A stretch of 64,000 bases of DNA, taken from the NCBI RefSeq assembly GCF_000313135.1, contig NW_004457532.1, forward strand, positions 346,177 to 410,176, given 5' to 3'. The DNA comes from Acanthamoeba castellanii str. Neff (lineage: Eukaryota; Discosea; Longamoebia; Acanthamoebidae). The notes under the pieces are model-generated. The model was not told the origin of the DNA, did not search any database, and saw nothing but the letters and a program-made list of their open reading frames with translations. Positions 9,864 to 21,489 of this stretch are shown here, piece after piece. The position numbers and the translations under genes were made by a program. Every line of letters starts with the position of its first letter. The first letter of the stretch is position 1.

Positions 9864-11961
9864 ATGGAGATCCAGTTCAGTAGTTTGTCGGTGGGGGAGG
9901 GTATCAAGGAGGGCACCAGCTGGTTTGGCGGCCAACTCGCCGTGGCCATCAAGAAGCTCGACTCCACACTCGTCGCCGCCGACACCCCCATCGTCCAACG
10001 ATTCCTCCAGAAGAAGCTCTACGAAGTCAAGTACTACTCGCCCCCCCCCCAACCATTTCATTTCTATTTTATTACTATGTTTGTATTATCATTCGTTTTA
10101 TGTTTTACCTCAATTTTATTTTCATGCTTACGCCGTTGGTTGGCAACAAAAACAAAAACAAAAACAAAAAAGGTCGCTGTCGCACCCGAACCTGGTGCAC
10201 GTGCTGGACATGGTGCGGAACGGCGACGAGGCCTTCCTCATCTGCGAGTACGTCAAGGACGCCACCCCGCTCCACGCCCTCCTTCGCGACGAAGAGGCCG
10301 CCTTCCCCTGGCCCCTCCGGTTCGTTTCTTCTCTCCCTCGCCGCAAGCCGCGGTGCACGAGAGAGGCTGGGCTCACACACAAGAGCCTCGCTCGTCACAC
10401 CCGTGGTGGGCTGCAGGGTGAAGATCGCGCAGCAGGTGAGCGAGGCCGTGGCCTACCTCCACAAGCGGGGCGTCCACCACCAGAACCTCAAGCCCTCCAA
10501 CATTCTCCTGGTAAAAAAAGCACACTGACACACACTGACGCACACGCACCATCGCACGCACACCACCGCACGCACACGCACACAAACTCGTTGCGCTGTC
10601 GTGCACCAGGCGTGGATGAATGCTGCAGCTCACGCAGAAATGATGGTGGTGGTGATGGTGTGCGCGATGGTGATGGTGGGCGGCGCGGAGGACAGGTGGG
10701 CAAGGACTATGCGAGCGTCAAGGTGGGTGATCTGGTGTTCTGGGGCTCCGTGGCGGCGCAGGCCTTCTCGTCGGCCACCTTCGGTAAGGGACCCCTCACC
10801 AGGACCCTCTCCACTGCCAACCTCAAGGTCGGCACCACCTACACCACCTGGTGCGTTCCCTTCCCCCCCCCCAACGACCACGCATGCCCTGACCGTCTTC
10901 GCTCTTGACTCTTTATTTTTTTTTTTGTCGCTTTCGTTCTTTTATTAATTTCTGTATTTGTTTGTTGTTTATAGGGTCGCACCGGAGCCGCTGAATAGGA
11001 AGAGCTACACGGACGACGCGGACGTCTACTCGTTCGGCCTCGTGCTCTACTCGCTGCTCACGCGCGGCAGCCCGCCCGCGCGTACGGAGAAGGAGGAGTT
11101 CCAGTTCAGGGACCACGAGGAGCTCAAGAAGAAGCTGCCCGCCGACGCTCCCGCCGAGCTGTGGGAACTGGTACCCTTCCCCTCCATCACGGCCAGCCAA
11201 ACTCTATCGCACGCACGCACACACACACACACACACGCATACACACGCACGCACACGCACACACGCACACCACCGCACACGCACACACTACAGGCCCTCT
11301 AATGGCGATGTTGTGGTGCGCAGGCGGCCAAGTGCATTGACGCCAATCCGAAGGTGCGTCCTCCGTTCGAGAGGATCAACGACGCGCTGAAGGCCATCTA
11401 CGCCGACCTCACCGCTCCCGCCGCCGAGAAGAAGGAGGCGGAGGGCAAGGGCAAGGAGAAGGAGAAGGAGAAGAAGGACGAAGCTGCGCCCGAGGAGAAG
11501 CCGAAGAAGGAGGAGAAGAAGGCTGTCGCCGAGGAACCCAAGCAGGAGAGCAAGAAGGCGAAGAAGGCGACCGAGGAGGCCAAGCCCGAGGAGGCCAAGA
11601 AGACGGAGGAGAAGGCCAAGGGAAAGAAGGAGGCCAAGCCCGAGGAGGAAAAGAAGAAGGCGGAGGAGAAGCCCAACGGCAAGGAGCAGAAGAAGGCGAA
11701 GAAGGCGACTGAGGAGGCCAAGCCCGAGGAGAAGAAGAAGACGGAGGAGAAGGCCAAGGGAAAGAAGGAGGCCAAGCCCGAGGAGAAAAGAAGAAGCCCA
11801 ACGGCAAGGAGCAGAAGCCGGTCGCCGCGGCCGAGAGCAAGCCCGAGAAGGAGAAGGCCAAGGCCAACAAGGCCGAGGAGAAGACCAAGAAGGGCAAGGC
11901 CGACGACGAGAAGAAGCCCGGCAAGGAGGAGACCAAGAAGGGCAAGAAGGCCAAGGCCTGA
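9864..11961 (+). CDS. Pseudokinase with Lys/Glu-rich C-terminal tail (frameshifted)
   Basis: Exons at about 9864-10030, 10173-10320, 10418-10511, 10696-10852, 10974-11169 and 11325 onward join into a protein-kinase fold. The ATP-binding lysine is present (VAIKKLD), as are a helix-C region and hinge (ICEYV). The catalytic loop reads HHQNLKPSNILL, so the HRD aspartate is Asn. The DFG position reads VGDLVFW, so the Gly is lost. An APE equivalent (VAPEPLNRKS) and DVYSFGLVLYSLLT follow. Loss of the HRD Asp and an altered DFG predict a pseudokinase acting as a scaffold or allosteric regulator. The tail, from about 11400, is a Lys-Glu-Ala-Pro repeat. Around 11785-11795 the Lys/Glu frame breaks by one base: the literal frame turns Arg/Pro/Ser-rich and stops at 11980, while the shifted frame stays Lys/Glu-rich to a TGA at 11959-11961. 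Confidence 0.75.
11216..11290. repeat. Intronic CA/CG-rich microsatellite
   Basis: Interrupted (CACACG)n and (CA)n run filling an intron of the pseudokinase gene just upstream of its last acceptor. This kind of run is typical of introns across the whole window. Confidence 0.7.
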
Positions 11962-11980
11962 TGACTCACTGACTTTTTAG

Positions 11981-12303
11981 CAGTCGCACAACAAATTTGA
12001 CAGTATTAAAATAGGAATATATTTTGTAGAACAGCATTTTAAAATATTCCCGACGGAGTCTATGAAAATTCGATTATTGTGACTGTGCTACCGGGTGGGA
12101 CGTTGGGCTCTCGCTTTGTCTTCGTTTTCCTTCCTCATCGACCAAATTCGTGGTAGAGACTTGAGTCCGACCTCAATCAACCCAGCCGGGAACGTCTGAG
12201 AGCTGGTGCTCGGCATAAAAGAGAAGGAAGAGGGCCGGTGAACAGAGAGCAGCAGCGATCGCATTGCCGGAAGATTAGATTTGTTCTGAATCTGAGTAGA
12301 GAG
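11981..12303. other. Intergenic region with TATA-like element
   Basis: AT-rich just after the pseudokinase gene (11990-12080, likely 3' UTR and polyadenylation region). A TATA-like GCATAAAAGAG near 12209-12219 lies about 90 bases upstream of the next start codon, a plausible core promoter for the prenyl synthase gene. No coding exon is seen. Confidence 0.45.
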
Positions 12304-14494
12304 ATGAGGAAGATGGCGTCACGATCAACGATGCGACGGCTGGGCGGCCGGGCCACGGCCACCTGCGCCACACAGTGTACCGTCTCCGGTGCAGCCCGAC
12401 CCAGCAGCCTCCTCTACGCCTCCCCCCTTCCGGTGCCCGCCCTCCCAACTTGTCATTTCCCCCCCCCCCAAATCTGCCTGAATCTCTCTCCATCTCATCC
12501 ATGGATGGATTATGTGGTGATGGCGACTGCAGTCGATGGCAAGGCGGGACCTGGCGACCGCGACACCGGCACAGACCCCGGTCGAGGGCCTCGAGAAGTT
12601 CGTGTCCAAGTACCAACGGCAGACGTTCGATCTCGACGCGCCCCACCACGACGGAAGCGCTTCATCGGTGGTCGAGGGCCTCCTGCGTCGCGCGCTGCCC
12701 ACCGCCCTCGCCGGCGGCGCCGAGGCCCGGGAGGACCCGATGAAGGTCGCGCTGCGGCTGGTGGAGAAGGAGGTCAAGAGCCTCAACGGCAGCATCCAGC
12801 AGCAGATCGAGGCCGTCACGGAGCGGCCGCTGCTGGCCAAGGTGGCCAGCTACTTCTTCAAGCTGCAGGGCAAGCGCATCCGACCCGTGCTCGTGCTCCT
12901 CACCGCCAAGGCCATCGCCGTCCACCTCAACCCGGCCCTCGGCGCGGGCCTCACCCCCGAGAACGCCGACGTGCCCGGTACCTTCTTCTCTTTTTCTACA
13001 CACGAGCCGCGGCTCGGCTGTGTGCGCTGACTCGTGTGCGGTGTGTGTTGTGTTGTGTGCTGTGTTGTGTTGTGTGTGTTGTGTTGTATGTGTTGTGTGT
13101 GGTGTCGTGGGCGGTGTGTGCAGTGTCTGACCGGCAGTTCAGCTTGGCGGAGATCATGGAGATGATTCACACGGCGTCGCTGATGCACGACGACATCATC
13201 GACCAGGCAGAGACGCGCAGGGGCATGCCGGCGGCGCACAAGGTGTGGGACAGCAAAAAGGCCGTACTCGCCGGTGATTTCCTCCTCGCCCGAGCCTCCG
13301 TCAAGATCGCACGCCTCAGGTCTGTCTCGCACCACCGCCCACAGCGCACCACACACACACCGCCCACACCGCACACGTCTGTGTTCTTTGTTGCCGTGGT
13401 GGGCTCACGTTCTATCACTCGACGCTCGCACAGGGAACATGAGGTGACAGAGCTTTTGTCAACCATGATCGCTGATCTGGTGGAGGGCGAGTTCTTCCAG
13501 ATGCGCAGTACGTGGCTTCCTCCTTTGCTCAATTGACTACGCGCGATGGAGAGCGGAGCGAATGACGGACTGACTGACGAGGGTCCATATGTGGTCGCGG
13601 GTGTGGACCGTAACGCGTGGCGTGTGTGTTTGTGTGTGTGCGCGCGCGCGCGTGTGTTGTGTGTGTGTGTGTGTGCAGCCAATGTGGAAAAGGAGGGCAA
13701 GGAGATGACACAGTTCGACTACTACATGCGGAAAACGTACCTCAAGACCGCCTCGCTGCTCGAAAAGTGCTGCAGCTGCGCCGCCATATTGGGCGAGGCC
13801 GACAGGGCCACTATCAACATCGCCAAGGCCTACGGCGCCCACCTCGGCTACGCCTTCCAGGTAATTATCCTTTTTCTCTCTTCTTCCCCCGCGGGTTCAC
13901 GTGTGCGGTGATGTGTGCGTGTGCGGTGAGGCGAGGCGTGTTCGTGTTCGTACGACTTTGCGACGCCGATTTTCATATGGTGGCTGCGTATTGTAGCTGG
14001 TGGACGACATGCTGGACTTCACCGGAACGTCTTCGGATCTGGGCAAGCCCGCAGCAGTCGATCTCTCGCTCGGCCTGGCCACCGCTCCTGGTACCCCCTG
14101 CCTCGTGGTCTCTCTCTCTCTCTCTCTTGCACCTCCCGCTCACGCGTGGCCGTGCGTGTGTAGTGCTGTTCGCCATGGAGGAGTTCGGCGAGCTGCGCGC
14201 GCTGGTGGAGCGTGGGTTCAAGGAGGAGGGCGACGTGGAGAAGGCCTTCTCTCTCGTCCAGCGCTCGCAGGGCATCGCCCGCACACACGCTCTCGCCCAG
14301 TACGCGCCCCGGCCTCCCTCTTGTCCGCGCAATGTTGTTGTTTGGTCTGACGTAGCGCGGGCGTCGACACACAACAACCACAACACAGGGAGCACTGTGC
14401 CAAGGCGGTGGAGACGATCGGCCAGTTGGCGCCCTCGCCATACCGGGACGCCTTGGCCAGGCTCACGGAAAAGGTCCTGTCTCGCTCCAGCTAA
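12304..14494 (+). CDS. COQ1: Polyprenyl diphosphate synthase, probably mitochondrial
   Basis: Trans-type isoprenyl diphosphate synthase that makes the ubiquinone side chain from farnesyl- or geranylgeranyl-PP and isopentenyl-PP. Both Asp-rich motifs are intact: first motif in SLMHDDIIDQAETRRG (about 13177-13220) and second in LVDDMLDFTG (about 13997-14030). The substrate-binding GKRIRPVLVLL (about 12868) and the GDFLLARAS, FAMEEFGELRA and YRDALARL segments also match long-chain synthases. The N-terminus is rich in Arg, Ser and Ala without acidic residues, suggesting a mitochondrial targeting peptide. The first exon border is unclear: start candidates are 12304, 12313 and 12536, and several weak donors lie near 12375-12433. 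Later exons are about 13124-13319, 13435-13507, 13678-13860, 13996-14090, 14162-14298 and 14390-14494. Introns carry GT and CT runs. Confidence 0.85.
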
Positions 14495-15031
14495 CCGTGA
14501 GTGGCCAAAAAGAGCGAAAACGAAAAACGAAAACGAAAAGAACGAAGAGGAGAGGTCTTGTTGTTGTTATCTCGATTCACAAGAATCATTTTTGTCACAC
14601 ACACAACGCCACCTGCCCTCGTCTGCACCTCGCACATAATGAAATGAAAGAGGAGAAGAGCACGCGAAAGTGCCCTCTTCCTTGGCACGCGAGGCGCCAG
14701 TGGCGGGATTCAGGCAATGGTCGTCGAGGCGCCCTCCGCTAAATTTCGCTCCAATTCGCCAGCTGGCGTCTTCGTTCTTTGCTGGCGTCCCGGTGCACGC
14801 CGCTTGGTGCTTCAAACACAAAACGCAGAAACGCCGGTTCCCGTCTTCTTTAGCACTTCAACCTTCTCCCTGTACGACACGACGCGTCGTACAGCACACC
14901 ACACACCACATCCCCTCCGTCTTTGCTCTTGTCAAGCTTTCAACTTCGTCTTCTTCTACGTCAACTTCCTCCCTATCTCTCTCTCCTGCACAACCCGCCT
15001 CGAGGCCCAACACACCACAACACATAAAAAG
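14495..15031. other. Intergenic region with CGAAAA-type repeats
   Basis: Starts with a purine-rich run of CGAAAA-like words (14510-14550), probably in the 3' UTR of the prenyl synthase, and continues as the 5' region of the next gene. A palindromic CGACACGACGCGTCGTAC sits near 14875-14893. No coding exon is recognised. Confidence 0.45.
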
Positions 15032-15817
15032 ATGAAGATCCCAGGATTGAAGCTGTCGAAGGGCGAAAGCTACACGGACTCGTGGGGAAGCGAGGATGAG
15101 ATCGAGCAGCCTCACCACCACCAGCACCCGAGCCTGGAGGGCAACGGCCAGCACCACCTGAGCCCGAGGAGCAGCAACAACGACCACCTCCCGCCGCAGT
15201 CGACGGTCCAGAGCTATGGCAACATCAAGATGAAATCGAAGAATCTGATGTGCCATCTCATCTCGCCTCGCTCCTACTCCAAGTTCCAGAAGGAGGAAGA
15301 GGAGCGAGAACGGCGCCAGAGGGTCGCCGCCTCGGGCACGCGATGGGACCAAGATGACGAGGATTTCCACAGCCGGGCTCGCGTAGCGCCGGTTCATCCC
15401 AACGACGCGACAACGCTCGACCAGGTCTGGCTTGGATTCGAAGAGCAGACCGCCCCCTCGGAGGCCTACGTCGAACGGCGCAAGTACCAGCAGGCCGCCG
15501 CCATCGACTACTACATGAAGAACGGCCAGCAGATCGGAGGCGAGGTCGAGACCCCCGAGGAGCTGGCCCGCATGGCGGGACCCAAGGTCATCCGAACGGC
15601 GGCCAACGGAGATGCCGAGGCCATCGGCGACGAGAACGAGCAGTGCCTCGAGTGGGTGCGATACGAGCAGCGCCGGGGCGAGACGCGCTCGCGGTCCCTC
15701 AGCACGGGCAACAAGTACGACACCAACAGCAAGTACATCGCCAAGCCCATCAAGCACAAGAGCAGCAACAAGCACCACAAGAAGGGCGACGAGAGGCCGA
15801 TGCTCAGGTACTACTGA
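15032..15817 (+). CDS. Intronless hydrophilic protein of unknown function
   Basis: Uninterrupted frame of 261 residues from an ATG with A at -3 (AAGATGA). The N-terminal 70 residues are His/Gln/Asn-rich and look disordered. A Glu/Arg helix (KEEEERERRQR) follows at about 90-105. The middle contains LDQVWLGFEEQTAPSEAYVE and IDYYMKNGQQIGGEVETPEE, which look folded. The C-terminus is basic with His/Lys clusters (KHKSSNKHHKKGDERP) and ends RYY. No signal peptide or membrane segment. I do not recognise a family. Absence of introns is unusual here and may point to retrocopy origin or to a short conserved gene; the codon bias is typical of the region. Confidence 0.6.
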   Translation: MKIPGLKLSKGESYTDSWGSEDEIEQPHHHQHPSLEGNGQHHLSPRSSNNDHLPPQSTVQSYGNIKMKSKNLMCHLISPRSYSKFQKEEEERERRQRVAASGTRWDQDDEDFHSRARVAPVHPNDATTLDQVWLGFEEQTAPSEAYVERRKYQQAAAIDYYMKNGQQIGGEVETPEELARMAGPKVIRTAANGDAEAIGDENEQCLEWVRYEQRRGETRSRSLSTGNKYDTNSKYIAKPIKHKSSNKHHKKGDERPMLRYY

Positions 15818-16374
15818 GCAGTTCTCGGCCACCAACGGCACGAGCATTCTTTTCGACGAAAACGAAGACGCAAGGAAGAGCCACAGTGGCTCCCGACTTC
15901 GCCTTTTGTAAATCTATTTATTGTTTCCCTCCTCTCTACTGTACATCTTTCAATACAACGAGCACCGGCTCACATCATCTTCAACTTGGCTTTCTTCTTT
16001 TGGCTCTTCCCCGCCCGCCCCCCCAAATCGCCACCAAGTTGGGGTGCACGGAACGAAGAGGTCGAGAAGAAGAGACCGTTGTTGTTGTTGTTGTGTATGG
16101 TACAGGCTAAGCACGATGGTGCACAAAAATAAATACATGCCTTGGGAGAAGAGAGAAAGAGAGCGAGGGAGGGCGGTGACCGCGAGAAGGCTGGCGGGAA
16201 GGAGCTCCTGGAGTCGGACCGGGGATCGATGAGATGATGAAGATGGAAGAGAGGAGACAGCGCGCGATCCACCATGTGTGTCGGTACGTTCGTCAGAAGT
16301 GTGGCCTTGGCACGCTCTCGAGATGGTGTAGAGTGTGAGAGAATGAAGTAGGGAGAGAGAGAAGGTGTGCGCGG
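15818..16374. other. Convergent intergenic region
   Basis: Lies between the 3' ends of a plus-strand gene and the minus-strand site-1 protease. It holds an AATAAA on the plus strand near 16128 and a TTTATT near 15914 (AATAAA on the minus strand), so the two 3' UTRs could overlap. A GTT run lies at 16078-16092 and a GA-rich stretch at 16340-16362. No exon is recognised. Confidence 0.4.
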
Positions 16375-19300
16375 TTAGACGTTGTGGACGTCCCGCTTGG
16401 CCGTGATTCGGTCCTTTCGTCCGCGCACGGTGGCGTAGACGAGGAACACGACCACGCCCACCACCAGGAAGTAGGGCACGATGTAGCCATCGATATTATC
16501 TAAGGGCGTAGGGGAGTTAGGGTAAGACCCAGGCTGTGTGTGTCGTGTGTGTGTGCGTGTGCTGTGGTGTGCGTGTGCTGTGGTGTGTGCGTGTGTGTGA
16601 CGTACCCCGGATGAGGGCGGCGTCGGGACCGATAGTTTCGCTCAAGCTGAAGCCATCGTCGTCCAGGTCCGTGCTCGACGTGTTGGGCTCGTCCCAGACG
16701 ATCGTGACCGCGTTCTCCTCGCGCTTGAACTTGGTGTAGTCGCGCGCCTCGCACTGGGGCAGCCGGTAGACGGCCTTCGTATCGAGCACGCGCGAGAACT
16801 TCTTGAGGTCGTTCTCGGCGTAGGGCAGCCGGTTGGGCGGCGACAGCTGCGGCGACACGTAGTCGGCCTGGTCGAGGTGCACGGCCGACTCACCGCCAAA
16901 GGCGTTCTCGTCGATGAGGCCCCGGTTGGTGTACTGGAGCACCTTGCCCAGGAGCCAGAAGCAGGGCGTCTGCTGGTGCGCCGTGTCGAGGCACGACGAG
17001 TCACCGAACACCGCGATCCGCCCGCCGTGCGTGTTGGTCGCATTGAATCGACGGATCGACAGTCTGCAGGCCCGCACACATGTAAGAAGAATGAAGAATG
17101 AAGAAAGAAGAAAGAAGAAGAAAGACGGGGAGCGTACAGGCCGAGGATGTGGACTTTCTCTTTGACGTTGCGGGAGCGGATGATCTCCTCGGTTTGGTCG
17201 TCGAGAGTGGTGCTCACGATCGTGCCTCCGCGCGGGAAAGACGCGATCGCAGTACCCGATGCAAACTGTGTGTGTGCGGTGCCGTGCCATGTGGTTAGCC
17301 GCGCCAGCGGAGAGGCGAGGATTATAGGCACGAACCGTGGCTCGGTCTTCGGATTGGCCGAGGCTGAACTCGCCGTCGAAGATGCGGTCACCAAACTGGA
17401 TGCGCCACGATGCCAGCAGATCGTTCAGCGCCGGCACATTCGCGCCCCTGGTGGAGGTTTTTCGCAAAACCCAAGCCACAACACACACACACACACACAC
17501 ACGCACGCACACCAAAGGTAAGCCCGTCTGTCGCTCGCGTGGCCATGCGGTGTGGTGGGGGTGTGGCGGCAAGCAGGGAGGACGCGGTACCCGGTGGCGG
17601 GTGTCCACCACTGCTTGGTGTTCTCGTCGAAGAACTTGATCTTTCGCATCACGTCCACGTTATACCAGTCGGCGAACAGCGCTATCGAGAGTCCCTTCTC
17701 CTCCACGTCCTGCGCGTGTCGTGTGGACGGACGAGGCACACACGAAGGTGAGACCACCATGCGACGTCATGCTCGCGCGCCGTGTGCCGTGTGCCGTGTG
17801 CCGTGTGCCGTGTGCCGTGTGCCGTGTGCCGTGTGCCGTGTGCCGTGTGCGTTACCTGGCGCAGCTTTTGCACCTCCTCGGGGAAGTACTCCTCTTCGAG
17901 GTCCACCATGAGGAGGGTGCCGTAGTTCGATGCATTGAAGCACGTGTACGGCACGCCCAACACCTCCACGAAGTATCCTGCGAGCCCCACCCCCCACCTC
18001 ATAAATCAGCCAACGCACTGCGTGTCGTGTGTCGTATCGTGTGGTGTGTGTGTGTGTGTGCTGAAACTGGACAAGCATCAGCATCACCTCGTGTGTGCGT
18101 GTGTGTGTGCGTCTTTACCTTGTGATCGGAGGTAGGTATACATGTCCCGCAGGTTGGTGTGAATATGGTCTCCATTCCAATCGAACGGCTCGTTCTGTGT
18201 GTGTGGTGTGTGGTGTGTGGTGTGTGTCGTGTGTGTTATTGGCGTGAGCCCACCGACCGTACGAGTGAAACGAGGAGAAGGTATCGCACCTTCACCCAGA
18301 GGGCGTCGCGGGGGAAATAGCCCGCGGGGTAGCGCAGGTTGTGGAACTGGTCGAAGAGGATGCGCTTCTCCCTGGGCGGTGTGGGAATGATGCGCACCCG
18401 CAGGGGAACGTCGATCACGCTCACCCGCTCCTTGCTCTCCCCTGCAGCTTTCTACATTAGGCGACCAGGGCCGAGACAACGAAAAGAAAAAGAAAAGGCG
18501 GGGGGGTAGTACCAGGGCCGGCGGGCGAGGAGACGGTGACGGAGATGACGCCCTCGGCCTCGCCGTCAAAGTCCTTGGCCTCCTCGCTGGCCTTGACGTA
18601 GATCCCCAACCAGCCGGTCCAGGGCCAAATTCGGTCCGGGTACGAGAACGACAACTGCAGTTGCGTGGTTATGGCAAAAGAAGGGCTGCGATGAGCGAAT
18701 GCCGTGCACGTGTTCGTGTCGTGTCGTGTCGTGTCGTGTCGTGTCGGAGTGACTACGCACCTCGAGAAGGTGTCCATTTTTGCCCTGCTTCCACTGGGGC
18801 GTGCCGACGACCTTGCCCACGACGCCCATGCCGTTGAGGATGGTGGCGTTGACCATGACCGGCATGGCGGTGTAGTAGAGAGGCTGGGTGCAGTAGGGCC
18901 ACATGTACGGGCAGTTGGTCAGATCCAACATCTTTGGGATGATCGACGCGCGGGGCTTGTATTCCTGCAGTATCCGATAGGCGCCCATGATGTTGAGTTT
19001 GCCAAAGCCCTGTAGTGTGTGTGTGTGTGTTGTGTGTTAGCACAACCACAATATTAAGAGTGCGCACGTCTGATTGGGCAAGAAGAAGTAGGCAATGGCA
19101 CCTGCTCAAATATGTTGGCCTCATCGAGGCGCTCGGCCGATTCGACGAGGGCCTGCTTCATGGACGCCGGATTGATGACGTCCCACCGGACGTTCTCGGC
19201 CACCGTCGAGGCCAACAGCGCCACCGCTCCAGCCACCTTAAGGTGATACGACTGAGGTGAGCCGGCGGTTGTCTCCGCAGGGGGGGGGTTGCAGAAAGGT

Positions 19301-21111
19301 GTTAAGAGTAGCGTACCACGGGCGAAGCGACGCTGGTACCGGAGAGTGAGCGACAGCCGCCATAGACACGCGAGCCTGACACCCCCTTGCCTGCGAAGCA
19401 AATCCGGGTTGGGGTGTGTGAGTAATCTGAAGCACGCGGGCCAACGACGGTGTTGCCCAGGGAACGAGATGATAAGTGAAGACGCACCGTAAGCGACGAT
19501 GTCGGGTTTGACCCGCCCGTAGCCGTTGGGGAGTTCCCAGGTGGTCATGCCGCGGGAGGAGAACGATGCGATCTTATCTCGGTAGGTGATGCCGCCGACG
19601 CCGATCACGTCGTTTTGGTCGGCCGGGTTGTTGAGCGTACTGCACACCATAAACAAGGCGCGGTGCGTGAATGAATGAATGAGAACGCGGTTTATACGGG
19701 AGACTTGAGCTGAATTGATAAGAAGAGAAGAGGTTGGGTCGTACCCGTAGAGTGGACCGTCGTTGCCGATGGCCGACACGATGATGACGTTGTTGGCGCT
19801 CATTTCCCAAACCTTCTCAATGAAGGGCAGGTCCATGAAATCCGGACCGCCGATGCTGAGGTTGAGAATGTTCATCTTGGTGTGGATGGCGTAGTTGAAC
19901 GCGTCCAGGAACCACGACGTGTACGATACTGCAAGCACAGACATAGATGAACGGGGACGAGAGGGTCAGTCACCTGCGTGTGTCACAACCGGTTCATGGA
20001 GGATGGGGCAATGAGGTGACGTCACGTACCGCGGTCGTTGGTAAAGACACGGAACACGTGGATGTCGACGTCCGGCGCGAAACCGAGGCACTCGCTCTGG
20101 CTGGCGATGACGCCAGCGACAAAGGTGCCATGGCCGAGCCCGTCGTCGAGCGTGTTCTCGTCCGTCCAGTTCGTACGCTCCCGGATGTGGCGGAAATGGG
20201 GATGGTCCTTGCGCAGGCCCGTGTCAAAAATGGCGATCTTGACTCCTCGCCCTGTGCACGCAACACGCAACACGCAACACGCAACAAGCGCGTAAGCAAC
20301 AGGGCTCGCAGTTGACGTCGGCGATGTCTGGCGTACCGGTGTAGCCTCGATCCCAAAGGTAGTCGGCCTTGAACAGGTGAGGCACCTGGATGAGCGAGGA
20401 ATGGAGCCGTCGCATGGTCGACGTGGAGTGACCCTCCTCCTCCGAGAACGACGAGTGCTTTCGGCCCTTGAACTCGATGGAGAAAGGGTCGAAGGAGAAG
20501 GCATCTGCGATGTCCACGTGGGCATCGTCCCCGGCCTCTTCGGCGCTGAGTATGTTGACAAACCGCCTCTGGGGGATGACGTGCTTCACAGCCGCATCGC
20601 GCGATAGCGGCACGATGAAGGCGTCCGTCACGCTCTGCCCGGAGAGCGGCTTGACCTGAACAGGGAATGGTGAGATTTGAACAGGTGGGATGGGCGAAGA
20701 GGAAGACGGACAAGAGCGAACCTTGATCACGGCGAAGTCGCTTGGCAGGGATTGACTGGGATTGGCGCGCTCGATGTACTCCCAATTGACGAGTCGCCCC
20801 AAGATCCTGGCGATCAGGCTTTTGTGCTGGTTGTGTGGCATGTACTTCTTGAAAATCACCAAAAATTCTGTGCCATAATTGAAGAATGGGTGAATGCAGA
20901 TTCCTGTAGCATTGAGTTGTGGTGTGCACGTACCGTTGTCAACGATGGAGGATTTGACCGTGGCGCCCTTGGCTAAATTGGCTTCACCAGTGGAGGAAAC
21001 GTTTCGTGCCAGAAGAGGGATGGCAGCGCCATTCGCTGGAGATGAAGACAGGAGGCAGAAGAGGAACAATGTGGCCGCGACCAGAGTCAGCACATGCGCG
21101 GTGTTGTGCAT
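16375..21111 (-). CDS. MBTPS1: Site-1 protease (membrane-bound subtilisin, MBTPS1/SKI-1 type)
   Basis: Type I Golgi/ER subtilase that cleaves membrane-tethered transcription factors in the lumen. About 18 exons give roughly 1,000 residues, close to the family length. The N-terminus has a signal peptide ([20 protein letters not shown]). The prodomain contains EFLVIFKKY and PSDFAVIKV. The catalytic triad is complete: Asp in [15 protein letters not shown] (about 20230), His in [12 protein letters not shown] (about 20130) and Ser in [10 protein letters not shown] (about 19340), with the oxyanion Asn in VSAIGNDGP. Downstream S1P-specific sequence follows ([42 protein letters not shown]). The last exon encodes one membrane helix ([13 protein letters not shown]) and a short basic tail. 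Stop at 16375-16377. Start ATG at 21111 directly precedes the signal peptide. The site-2 protease partner is not in the window. Confidence 0.93.
17781..17853. repeat. Heptamer minisatellite in S1P intron
   Basis: About ten near-perfect copies of GCCGTGT in an intron of the site-1 protease gene. It is the reverse complement of the unit seen at 2342-2371. Confidence 0.85.
18716..18746. repeat. GTGTC pentamer repeat in S1P intron
   Basis: Five to six copies of GTGTC in an intron of the site-1 protease gene. Confidence 0.75.
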
Positions 21112-21489
21112 GGTCCTCCTCTAATTAATGGCACCCTCTGGCCAATGCAATACTGCAATTCGAATCGGCGGCCGCGCGCTACCACAACACCATCAGATCG
21201 ATTTCAATGCGACCCCAACACATTTCGGGCCACAATTTTCCCTGCTGGATTGCCGAGCGAAATTTCGAATTCTTTCTTTTTCTTATTTTGTGTTGCATTT
21301 TCGGTCTTGTGTCGGTTGGGCAAGGAGTGGGTTAGGCCCAGGTCCCACCAAACTGTTGTGGAAACCGTGGACCTTTTTTCGAAGAGTGTCCAATGAGGGC
21401 CAACCCGTGGGGGTGAGCTTGGGCTGTGTCAGTTGGCGCTCTTCTTTCTCTGTCGCTCCCAACAAGTTGCAACAATCCCCTCAACGAAG
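21112..21489. other. Divergent promoter region
   Basis: The 378 bases between the start codons of site-1 protease (minus) and the secreted protein (plus). A pyrimidine-rich stretch with TTTCTTTTTCTTATTTTGTG lies at 21266-21295. No TATA box is obvious near the expected position for either gene and no coding exon is seen. Confidence 0.4.

Noticed and set aside
11409..11969. Minus-strand Ser/Phe/Pro-rich open frames
   Set aside because: Antisense of the Lys/Glu-rich tail of the pseudokinase; low complexity only.
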